From assembly GCA_964058805.1 (NCBI GenBank), contig CAXKVV010002068.1:1-24040 (forward strand): 24,040 bases of DNA. Direction: 5' to 3'. This document shows, one piece after another, positions 8,654 to 19,000 of this stretch (the stretch's first letter is position 1; every line of letters begins with the position of its first letter). The notes under the pieces are model-generated. The model was not told where the DNA came from and did no database searches. It saw nothing but the letters and a program-made list of their open reading frames with translations. Position numbers and translations under genes: made by a program. Source of the DNA: Schoenoplectus triqueter. Lineage: Eukaryota > Streptophyta > Magnoliopsida > Poales > Cyperaceae.

Positions 8654-8675
8654 CTCTGTAAATCCTTCAAGTAAT
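8649..8675 (-). pseudogene. TIMELESS-like pseudogene, exon A, 5' part
   Basis: The minus strand after the acceptor TTTTCTCAG encodes (D)YLKDLQRF, which runs into LRRDDPQ of 3686-3811 once the copia element and one AGAAC are removed. The first codon is split, so an earlier exon supplied one base. I looked for that first exon (start Met, ICAGLG-type motif) towards 12900 on the minus strand and did not recognise it. It may be deleted, too diverged, or further away. Confidence 0.8.
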
Positions 8676-8736
8676 CTGAGAAAACGAAAGGATTTTCTTT
8701 ACTGGTCAAAAATCTTAAATGGAATAAGAGTACCAG

Positions 8737-9054
8737 TGTTAGAACTAGGATAGAGATTGATCTGAGAAGTAATTACAAGAACCGCATTACTTTGTAATGC
8801 AAACACAAAATTGAATAGAAAATGTAAAAGAATGGAGAGACTCTGAGATCTGACCTAAACAATACATTTTATATTTTTAATCTGTCCCGTTGACCTTATT
8901 AACGTTGTACAGCTAGCGAACAGAAATTTTTGTGAACTCTGGTTTTAAAAATACGTGGCATTTGATACAAATGCATTTTAGCTAGGTATCTGTTCCACCG
9001 ATTTTGATTCAATTTATTTGAATTTGTTGGAAATGAAACTTCGCACTTCTAACA
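8737..9054. repeat. Possible solo LTR or small LTR-like element
   Basis: This 318-bp segment begins TGTTAGAA and ends TTCTAACA, a perfect 8-bp terminal inverted repeat with TG...CA ends. It includes an AT-rich TATA-like run (TTTTATATTTTTA near 8868). The flanking five bases (ACCAG and AAAAA) do not match, so no target duplication supports it. It lies upstream of the TIMELESS remnant. It could be a solo LTR that lost its duplication, or chance. Confidence 0.4.
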
Positions 9055-9059
9055 AAAAA

Positions 9060-9157
9060 TTATCGGGGTAGTGTCTCAAGAATCTTGAACTTTTAGCTTG
9101 TGATAAATTTTTATCGGGGTAGTGTCTCAGGAATTGAAATTTTAGCTTGTGATAAAG
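9060..9157. repeat. 51-bp tandem duplication
   Basis: Two adjacent units both start TTATCGGGGTAGTGTCTCA and end TTTAGCTTGTGATAAA, with a few indels between. The units begin at 9060 and 9111. Confidence 0.7.
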
Positions 9158-9195
9158 TCCCCCAAACTTTTATATGCGATAAAGTGTTCTCCGAA

Positions 9196-9719
9196 CTAGT
9201 TAATTCATAGCAACTACCTCCCTACTTCTTAATTGCACTCATAATTATTATTTTTCAATGAAAAAAAGACCAAAGCATTCCTTTTATCTTTATATTGTGA
9301 TCATTTAGAAATTAACATTTATCTAATTTGGAAAATAAATATTTTCAGCTATAAAAATAAATTATGCAATTGAAGAATATTCAAAATATTGTGCAAGTTG
9401 ACTACTAAACATTAATATGTAACTAATTATAAAATATTAATGTATTACTAATTCACACAAACTGAAATAAATTATGTCTTTATAGATTATCAACTCTAAG
9501 CAAAAATAGCAGTAATGTCTTCTAGTAATTTTATTTGTATTGAGCTTTGTATGCATTTAATTATCGTATATTTTCAACTAAAAATTACAAATTAGATAAT
9601 TGTTGATATCTAAATAAACACAATATAAATTCAAAGGGTAGTTTGATCTTTTTATTCAAAATTGATAATTATGAGTGTAATTAATAAGTGAGGGGCTAAT
9701 TGTTCATTAATTAAACTAG
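9196..9719. mobile_element. Foldback/MITE candidate with ~80-bp inverted arms
   Basis: The arm 9196-9275 and the reverse complement of 9641-9719 align over their length, with a near-identical core ACTCATAATTAT and matching CTAGTT outer ends. The interior (about 365 bp) is AT-rich and non-coding. I could not define a target duplication, so the family (Mutator-like or other) is open. Confidence 0.55.
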
Positions 9720-10333
9720 CAGTGTATCCATGCATTGCAATAGAATAGTTTTTATATTTAAACTAAAGAAATATGATACCATAAATTTGTGAAAATAATA
9801 AATTTTTTGAATGTGTTGTATTATAAAAATTACAAAATCAATATAATTTCAGAGCAAAAAAGAGCTATTTTCAGAACTTAAGATGAACTTGATGCCACGT
9901 ACAAAAAGAATAAAAAATAAAATAAAAATAAAAATAATTCATTAATAATATAATACAAATGAATTAATAATATTATATTGGATAGTTTCTTTTTTTTTTT
10001 ACAAAATGAATTTAATAAGAACTTCATGCAATTCCTTTTCAATGTATACCACCATATTATCTTAACCTTATCTTGATAAATTTCATGGTTGAAAATACTC
10101 ATTGACCATTGAGACTGCAAGTGTTAAAATTAAACGGAGCAATATATCAAACATTGAAATATTATTCTTTTTAGTCTCTACAAGGGCCTGACACAACTCG
10201 GAGAGAGTTGATAAATTTGAAACTTCTCGTCATTAATAATGAAATATCAAGCCGATTATTTAAATGATTCTCCCCTGATTGATAAAATATTCTTGATGAT
10301 ACTTTTCAACTAGTCCAATAATAGATACACATT
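9720..10333. other. AT-rich intergenic DNA, nothing recognised
   Basis: A- and T-rich sequence with simple AAAAT-type runs around 9900-9940. The only open frames are low-complexity and not credible as genes. Confidence 0.5.
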
Positions 10334-10411
10334 AAAATCAACATAACCATCCTTTAGTATTAAAGCATTGGTAAAATCAACATAACCATCCCTTATTATT
10401 AAAGCATTGGT
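10334..10411. repeat. 39-bp tandem duplication
   Basis: Two adjacent 39-bp units (10334-10372, 10373-10411), both starting AAAATCAACATAACCATC and ending AAAGCATTGGT, differ at two positions by eye. Confidence 0.85.
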
Positions 10412-10650
10412 AAGACCAAGAATTCAACTGCCACATCATTAAATTTGCTATTGATCTCTTGAATTTGCTCAACAAATTATATGAAAATTGAAACATAATC
10501 AATCCATAAGCTTAATAATATATTTATATTTTTTTTATGAATTTATATAAAGTTGGTAATCAAAATTGTCAAAATAAATGATTGTCAGATATCTTACCCT
10601 TATTAATTCAATAACTTTACTAAATCGGTAAATATCTTGAGTTCTCTACG

Positions 10651-10970
10651 TACGTTTGGTGCATACAAAGAATAGTGTATAAATAGATAAATTAAAAATA
10701 GTAAAAAAAAATAGATTAGTGTGAGGATAGTAAAAAAATGATATTATTTTGAAGGATAAAAATGTTATTTGAATTGTACGTTGGAAATAATAAATATTTA
10801 AAATAATGAAAATATGAGAACAAAGTTATTTCAACCTACACTCGGAATAGTATAATAATGATTATTCTCATTATTCTAAACAATAATTTTATATTTAAAT
10901 TATTTATTGCTATTCTAATATTCATAATAAAAAAATTATTCTCTATCGCTTATACATCCAAACATACCGT
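10651..10970. mobile_element. MITE candidate with short inverted termini
   Basis: The left end contains ACGTTTGGTGCATA and the right end, on the minus strand, ATGTTTGGATGTATA. Both are followed by GAATA-type sequence. The interior is AT-rich and non-coding. Length of about 320 bp and GTTTGG-type termini fit plant MITEs, but no target duplication is clear. Confidence 0.4.
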
Positions 10971-11178
10971 AATCAATAAGTTATAAACAATACATCAGCA
11001 TCATTTTAATTAATTTATTAATTATTATATGGAGGATGATAATAGTCCCCAGATTTTTATCCCCAAAAAGTATCCCCAAAGTTCTATAAAGTGAAATGTT
11101 GACCGAATTGTAGTGAAGTTGACCATAGCGTAGCGAAAAAGAGCCGCCACCACCACAGCGAAAAGACATCAATATATA

Positions 11179-11400
11179 TATCTTGTAGTACATTTGATTT
11201 TATTTATAGTTAGTACTGTATCTATTTATATCAATTGAAATAACTACTGATATCTTGTAATGCAGTGATAGCTTTACCGTTATTTATAACAATCACCGCA
11301 TCTCTTTGAATCAATTAAAATAACTACTTATATCTTGTAGTCCAGCACATGATTTGGCTCTATTTATAACTATCACCGTATTTATTTATATCAATTGATT
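11179..11400. repeat. Three-copy tandem repeat, 72-80 bp unit
   Basis: Units begin at 11179, 11251 and 11331 with TATCTTGTAGT or TATCTTGTAAT. They share a TTATTTATA segment and a TATCAATTGA-type segment; copies one and two also end AATAACTACT. Copies are diverged, and no function is apparent. Confidence 0.7.
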
Positions 11401-12446
11401 ATTTTATATTTGACGCCCAATTTTAAGTTATTTACAATATTAATTATTTTATTTATACTAACTAAATGTGTTATTAACAATTGCAATAAATGTTTTAAAT
11501 GTTGCATATAATATCTTTTTATTTTAAACTATTTATAATCGTGAATGATTTTATTTTGCTAATTTTATTTACTACTAATAGCTAATATTCTGTTAAATTT
11601 CGATGATATAAGGTATAAAGTCCATGATTTTGCTTCTTATCCAAAATTGTATGCAGTAGTGAAATTCTTCATTAAATATCAAAACTCAAAATTGCTTCAT
11701 TTAAAAAAAAAAACTAAAAAAACACATACATCATATAATCAACATCTCCATTTTCTGATTTAACCAACATCTCCTTGTATATGTTGAAACTTTTAGCGAA
11801 TAAATAAGATGTTAGTAAAGATAATAACTAGGTTAAGAAAGAACTAAATAATTCATCAGTTGGATTAATAAAATTTACATAACATCTAGTTTTAACGTCT
11901 TAAAAGAAAATAGAAAAAAAGAGCAAACAAACAAATTATTATAAAAAAGATTACTAGCATCATATATAATAAACTCCTCAATCTTAATTCTTATCAAAGA
12001 TATTAAACAAAAGACAAATTCTAGAGTAAAAGCATAAATTCTAGATGTACAAATAACAATCATTTGACCAAATTAAAAAAGCAATGTCAAAAGAGAAAAG
12101 TTCAAAAAGAAAATGCGTCGGTTGTCAGTGCTGGAATCGTCCAAATTCGACTAATATATCGAACATGATAACATACATGAAAAAGTAGCAAGTGAAAGTT
12201 TAAATTCGGGAAAAAAACAAAAAGACGTGAAAAATTTATATTTAAAATAGAAAGATACTATTGGGAGAGAATATCTGGCATCGTTTCAGAGAAAATAATT
12301 TAAATTATATATGATCGGTCGGCCAATAAAAATGTTTTATAATTTGGTTGTTTGAATTAGTTTTTAACAATGAAAACGGTTATACAATTGATTGCAGACC
12401 AAAAATAGAAAAAATAGTTATCGGGGACGGATTATGGGGACATAGA
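11401..12446. other. AT-rich intergenic DNA without a gene
   Basis: No credible open frame. Both flanks carry clustered CCCC/GGGG motifs in opposite orientation (11055-11090 and 12422-12455), which may be the ends of one degraded DNA transposon. Confidence 0.4.
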
Positions 12447-12913
12447 GTTGGGGATTAATATATTATTTCTAATTATTAATAGGATGAATATTGAATACCG
12501 AGTTTTTTTTTCTTTTCCACGGACAGGGACAGCCGTTCAAAAGGGACGGTGCACTTTAAACGGTCAAGATTGAATAGGTTTCTAGTCGCCGTACGGAGCC
12601 GAGGGCCTTTCATGACCTTTTCAGAAAGTATCTACACGCAGTGTTTTTCGTACAGTGAAGAGGTGTAAAGACCGTCACTAACAGACTCTGAACTGAATGG
12701 ATAATTTACGGTATGCTCCGGTTGTACCAAAAATCATATTTTGGATGTACTCAAGTACCATGTACACGCAAGACCGCCAATGGTTCCATCCTTCCAGCAG
12801 CGCAGCAAGCAGATCTTGAACATTTTGTCGCCAGCTGGTGGCACTTAAGTAATTAATTGAAAGACTAGGGATCTAATTACGTAATTATAGGTAGCGTTGT
12901 AGGTTTAAGCGGA

Positions 12914-12927
12914 CGGAGAGTCCGAGG
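12914..12927 (-). promoter_or_regulatory. AW-box pattern, distal copy (WRI1-type site)
   Basis: The minus strand reads CCTCGGACTCTCCG, an exact match to CnTnG(n)7CG. WRINKLED1, an AP2-type activator of seed glycolysis and fatty-acid synthesis, binds this pattern in plastidic pyruvate kinase and other promoters. It lies 124-137 bp before the ATG. The match is seen; binding is inferred. Confidence 0.55.
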
Positions 12928-12962
12928 GCAGTGACAGCGAGATAGAGAAAAACCCTCCTGTT

Positions 12963-12976
12963 CGATACAAACGAGG
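12963..12976 (-). promoter_or_regulatory. AW-box pattern, proximal copy (WRI1-type site)
   Basis: The minus strand reads CCTCGTTTGTATCG, a second exact match to CnTnG(n)7CG with the same CCTCG half. It lies 49 bp downstream of the first copy and 75-88 bp before the ATG. WRI1 sites are typically near the start of transcription or translation. Confidence 0.6.
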
Positions 12977-13050
12977 AGCGCTCAAGCTCGCCGTTAAAGC
13001 CACGTTCAATCTTCTCTTGTAATCCTCTCTCTAATCTCAATCCAGGGGAG

Positions 13051-16000
13051 ATGGCTCAGTTGGCGGGGGCGACTCGTGCCGTGTCGGACGCAGTGTTTCT
13101 CTCTGGTCTGAGCACCGGATCTCTTGCTCAGAAAAGATTGAAGGGGTTCCCGGCGAGATCTTTCGCTGCGAAGGAGTGTAGGAAGTACAGAGGCAATGTC
13201 CGTGCGTTGCGCGTTGTGGCTGTTATCAGCAAGGCCCCTCAGCCTGAAGCTGAGGTCGTTCCTGTGTCGCTTGAGGATTCAATGAAGGTTGCTTCCTTTT
13301 TCTTAGTTCAATTTTCATCAAGCAAAAAAGAAACGAGCTCTTGTTTGTTTCAATTCATTGCATTAAGGTCTTGTGTCAAACTGTGAAATCAGCTCATACA
13401 GATCTGTGCGAGCTTTATGTACTGCCAAGTTTGCAGAAGAGCACCAGTTCTTTCAGTTCATAAGTTAATCCTTCAAATAGAGTGAGAGTTGGGTATAGAT
13501 TGAAAATTGTATCATTCGGATGAAGGTTATAAGAGATTTGGAATTTTTTTTTGTATAAATTGAATCAGCATTTGCATACATTTTTTGAATGAATTGTGGT
13601 CTATCAACACAATCCTTGCGCTCTTTCAGTTATTTAATTCAATGCCGGTACCAATATAATAGAAGTCTACACCCAACAGGGAGTTGGAATTATGTGCAAT
13701 ATTACTTATGTAATTTCCTATTCAGCAAACTGTGGTTAAAATAACTCATTTGCTTCCAAGTTTTATCTTATCACCTTCACAAATTTTTTTGCTCCGCATT
13801 ACCGTTAAAAATTGAAAAAAAAAGGAGGCCACACCTGTCTGGCTTGTTCAGAATATAGTGTCCCATCTATACCTAAGTGACTACCAAGCATGTATCAGGA
13901 AAAAAAGTATCCCGAACTAATCCTGTGCAGTTAAGCATGTATCGGGTATTTACCTATCATTTGGTTCAGTACCAAACATATTTAAACCTTTGTTTTTTCC
14001 GATATTAATAATTAGTGTCAGTACCAAGCTTCTCATGGTTACAAAACAATGAATTAAGCAAATTATAAAGATCAACTAGCTTCTTTTTTTTTACCAGGAG
14101 GAGGAGAATTTCCAGCACCTGAAAAAAATTCAACAGCTTGGGACAAGTTCAAATGGTTCTGTCTGGTCAAAGCCAAACGTGACGCGCAAGACAAAGATAG
14201 TTTGCACCATTGGCCCCTCAACAAATACCAAGGAAATGATCTGGAAGCTTGCTGAGGCTGGCATGAATGTGGCCCGCCTCAACATGTCCCATGGGGACCA
14301 TGCCTCCCACCAGAAGGTCATTGACCTGGTCAAGGAATATAATGCCCAGTCAAAGGATAATGTTGTTGCAATCATGCTTGATACCAAGGTTTTATCTTAT
14401 GCCTTTACTTGTTTGTGCTTACATCTTAGTGTCTTGTTGATCATGCTATTTATCATTCTTGTTAGATGGGATAACAAGGACCAACAAAGAAAAAAAAGGG
14501 AAAATGAGGAGGAAATTGCCAAAGCATTTCCGACATATTTAACAAGTAAAAACTGTATATTGATAGGAAGTTTACCAGACTACAGAAAAAGAGTTACAAT
14601 TTCTTGGACCTAAAAATATACTGAAGGCAGTTTGGCTATGCTTAGGTTGGTTGGATTCTTCTCTATTATTTGATATCTCAGTATTTTGTAAGTCAAAATA
14701 AATAAATTTGGATTCACATTTAAGTAGTAAATAGATATTGATAATTAATAGTTATTGCAAAGATTAACAATGGCTATAGTTCCATACTTTCATGTTAAAC
14801 CATGCTTATGCATGAAGATACACATTAAAGGAAAGAAAAATGAAGTAGAACTATATTGGTTACTTCTACAAAGTACCCACCAGAAGTAAAGGAGAACATC
14901 CAAGAGTTGTTTAATTCATTATGTGTTTACATTACATTAATTATGGTAGATAACACATTACCTTTCCAACAAGGAGAAAAGACTCATGACTTTGTTTTGT
15001 ACTCTATATTGTCTGCCTCAGGGGCCAGAGGTGAGAAGTGGTGATTTGCCACAGCCGATACATCTTCCAGCAGGCCAGGAATTTACTTTCACGATAAAGA
15101 GAGGAGTTGGCACTGAGACATGTGTCAGTGTCAATTATGATGATTTTGTCAATGATGTAGAAGTCGGTGACATGATCCTTGTTGACGGTAAATGGAATAT
15201 AAAAGAATTTTGCATTTACATGTGTTCCCTTTTTATGTTCGTTCCTTGTCTGGATCCATTAAGACTCAACTCACCTTAGGGTCTGTTTGTTTGTTGGTAG
15301 GAGTAGCTACACCGTAATTTTAAGTGCAAGAAGATAGAGATGCAGAAATTATACTTCCAAAATTGTTGTTTGTATTTGTTTGTATTTGTTTGTTTTATCG
15401 TAACTCATAATAAAAGTTGGAGCTCTTGCAGTTACAGTTTCAAAGCAAATTTGGAATTCTAAGAAAGGAAGACAGGTTGGAGAATAAAATACAAACAAGG
15501 CAACTTTATAGGCTGCATCTCCTCCTGCGTCAAAATTGGTTGTAGGACCAATTGCAGCATTTGAGTTTAATTGTGCAGTTGGATATACAAAATATTTTAC
15601 AAATGCAACTTTCCAAACATCCGTGCTAATTTTATTTGCAGCTGTAACTGCAGCAGCCCAAAAATTACATGGAAACAAACAGTCCTTTTGTTCTTTCTGT
15701 GAGACCATCTAGGTTCAGGTCACTTTTAGGTCCCAGATTCTTTGAATTGTTGTTATGTTCCCGGTTGAGTAGTTCCAAGTGCAACTCATATGGTTTGAGA
15801 AGTGAGGTTCCTGTGTTTGATCGTATTAGGTTATATTAGAAGCTGATCTTGAGTTGCATTTGAGTTTTATTTATCTTTATTTTTTGTTAAATCAATATGT
15901 AGTTTCTGGTCTCTGGGTCATATTAGGGTCTTGTTCTTGATCTGGTTTTGGGTTGCTAACAAAATGGAAGTTCTGAAAATGTTGCAAATCTGGTAGTTTT

Positions 16001-19000
16001 TTAGTCTAACAACAGCTTAATATAATTTCGACACTTCAGGAGGAATGATGTCCCTTGTGGTCAGGTCTAAAACAGCTGATTCAGTGAAATGCGAGGTTGT
16101 TGATGGAGGGGAACTTAAGTCCAGACGCCATTTGAATGTGCGTGGAAAGAGTGCTACCCTGCCTTCCATTACTGGTAATTTTCTTGAGCTGCTTTTATTG
16201 AATATATTTTCACTTTATTACATAGCGTCTTATTGAATATATGAAATCAGCGATAAAAAGATCATATTGTATAGAGGATTCTGAGCAAAAAACAGTGATT
16301 GGTTTGAAAATACCATAAGTCTGGCTCATACGAACACATTTTTCTTATAGTTTTCAAATGCTAAATTTAATCTCTTTCAATTGCAGATAAGGATTGGGAT
16401 GATATTAAATTTGGAGTAGATAATCAAGTGGACTTTTATGCTGTTTCTTTTGTGAAGGATGCAAATGTTGTACATGAATTGAAAGACTACCTCAAAAGTA
16501 AGTGTACATTTTTTATTTAGGATAATGTCGTTGGGATATCTTGCATTGCTTTTGCTAATGTTTTGTGTCTTTCTTTTGATCGGTAATTTTGCTTTAATCC
16601 TTCCTGTTTGTTGTGGTGTTTTTTTTTTGTGGGGCGTGGGGGGGGGGGGGGGGTGAGGTGTGTCGTGGTGGTCTGAATGAGTTCTGATGCTACAAACAGG
16701 AATATAATTTCCCATTTACAAACTTTCAGTGCAAATATTATTTTAGGGAATGAAACATCCCAACTTCTCGATGCAATTTCAATCCTTTTACAGTATTTCT
16801 ATTTTTTCTCTTTCAGGTCGAAATGCGGACATTCATGTAATTGTGAAGATTGAGAGTGCTGATTCAATCCCTAATTTGCATTCTATCATTACTGCGTCTG
16901 ATGGTGTAAGTATTTTGTATTAGATGTATGCATGCATGGCTCATGGTATCATTGCATAATGTGCGAACTACATCTGAAAAGGGTGGTATGGTAATTTAAT
17001 TGTATGTATTGGTTTTTGTATCCTATTACAAAACATTGTAAAACACTAGTGTGGTGTAGATTTGGAATATAGTAGCACCATCCTTCAACTAACCATTAAA
17101 TCTGTCATCATATAGGTTTTGATCTATTTTTTATTTTCTCTAATTAAAATATCATTGTTTACAACAACTCTGAACAATGCCTGTAGGCTATGGTAGCTAG
17201 AGGTGACCTTGGTGCTGAGCTCCCTATTGAGGAAGTGCCCCTCCTTCAGGTACATGCAAGCTTTTTAATCATCAAGTGATGTGCAATCAGTGACATTCTC
17301 CTGGTATAAAGAATCAAATCACCATGCCATGACTGCTCTTGTTTGTTTGAAGGAAAATAGTGCACGCTTGTGTGTCCTTTTTTTTTTTTTTTTTTTTTTT
17401 TGGGGGGGGGGGGGGGGGTAAGACTGCTGGGGTTTTATAGGTGCTTGCTAAGAGGCACATTTTTCAATGATAGAGGACTCTTTTTTTATATTTTCTTTTA
17501 CATGTAAATAACCATAATCTGTGGTTATTGCTTATCAGCCCTTGTGTACATGTGCAGGAGGAGATCATAAATAAATGCAGAAGCATGGGAAAAGCTGTGA
17601 TTGTAGCTACAAACATGTTAGAGAGCATGATAGTGCACCCCACACCAACACGCGCTGAGGTATCAGATATAGCCATTGCTGTACGTGAAGGTGCTGATGC
17701 TGTTATGCTTTCTGGTGAGACTGCTCATGGGAAGTAAGTGCTTGCTTTAGTGAAGTTCGTCAGTTCTTTTTTTTTTATTATTATAGACTAAAATATTTAC
17801 GTCACTGTATGAAAGAACTCAAGTTTCCTGTTAATATTGAAAATTTTCCATTTTGGTATGACATTAATGTCTTGAAAAGAAGAATGTTTGTTGTCCTTGA
17901 AGGGATTGTGTAAAATTGTAGAAGAGTGAAAGACATCTGTCATCTTTTTGATGTAGAATGCTGTTTCATGTTTAAATTCTAAAGACAGAGATTCCTTGAG
18001 ATGGAAGTGAAGGAATTGTACTGTGAAGGACTACAAGGATTACTTTCTGAATCTTCAGATTCTAAAATGGAAAATTCACTATCCACAGGGACTATTGAAA
18101 CTATACTAAACTTTCTATTACCAATGACTTGCAGAAATATTGGTTAATTAACAAGAGTTTTGAATATATGGATGAAATATAAGTCATTTGATATTTATAA
18201 GATTTAATTCTGCTTGAGCTGTCTACTGGTTTGTGTAAATTTTGACCTCAGTTGTGTGAGCAATGAGCTGGCTAAGGGGGGAAAAAAACATAAATTGCTA
18301 TCAATTCAATATCTTTTATCTGTCATTTTACAGATACCCATTAAAAGCTGTTAAGGTGATGCATACTGTAGCTTTACGTACTGAGGCAACCATTGTTGGT
18401 GGAGAGAAACCTGAAAATCTTGGTCAGGCTTTCAAGGTTTGAAAACTATTCATTTCTACTCATCTTTGTCATCACTGTTTTTTTTTTTTTTGTTAGAAAG
18501 TTGTGAGGAATGCTGCACAAATTATCAGAAACTGTTTTGCATACCATGACACAATGAGTTCATGAGATACTTTCATAGTTCATATTTTTCAAGGTCTTAA
18601 ATATCTGCTTTTACAGGGCCATCCTAAAATGTACTCATCTTTGATTTTTTTTTTTAAGACGCACATGAGTGAGATGTTTGCATACCATGCCACAATGATG
18701 GCAAACACTCTTGGCACATCAATTGTGGTATTTACTCGTACTGGTTTCATGGCCATTCTGCTCAGCCACTACCGTCCATCTGGCACCATTTTTGCTTTCA
18801 CCAATGAGTAAGCTCTTACTAGTAACATTATTTTATTTTCTTGTGGTGATCAGCTTTTCAATAAATTTGTTTGATTATTATATTTCTTTCTTTAGTGAGA
18901 GAGTGAGACAGAGGTTGGCATTATACCAAGGCGTGCGCCCAATCTGTATGGATTTTTTTGATGATGCTGAGAAAAGCTTTTCCGAGGCCTTATCATACCT

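Larger units (their letters stand above)
12447..13050 (+). promoter_or_regulatory. Presumed promoter and 5' UTR of plastidic pyruvate kinase
   Basis: GC content rises from about 12520 onward relative to the AT-rich DNA before it. I see no convincing TATA box. A pyrimidine-rich leader (CTTCTCTTGTAATCCTCTCT, 13011-13030) precedes the ATG, as is common in 5' UTRs of housekeeping plastid genes. The start site cannot be placed from sequence alone. Two AW-box patterns lie within the last 140 bp. Confidence 0.5.

Noticed and set aside
1380..8675. TIMELESS remnant as a processed retrocopy
   Set aside because: Introns with GT-AG ends and correct phases separate the exon remnants.
8676..12900. First exon of TIMELESS upstream of exon A
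   Set aside because: I looked for the conserved N-terminal motif on the minus strand and found no convincing match.
13288..13386. Extension of pyruvate kinase exon 1 by 33 codons
   Set aside because: There is a donor at 13288, the residues beyond it do not fit the family, and exon 2 joins in phase.
15349..15708. A 119-codon minus-strand frame in intron 3
   Set aside because: It lies mostly within a MITE-like element inside an intron and shows no known domain.
16377..16715. A proline-rich 112-codon minus-strand frame
   Set aside because: It is the antisense of exon 5 and the G16 run; the prolines come from the homopolymer.
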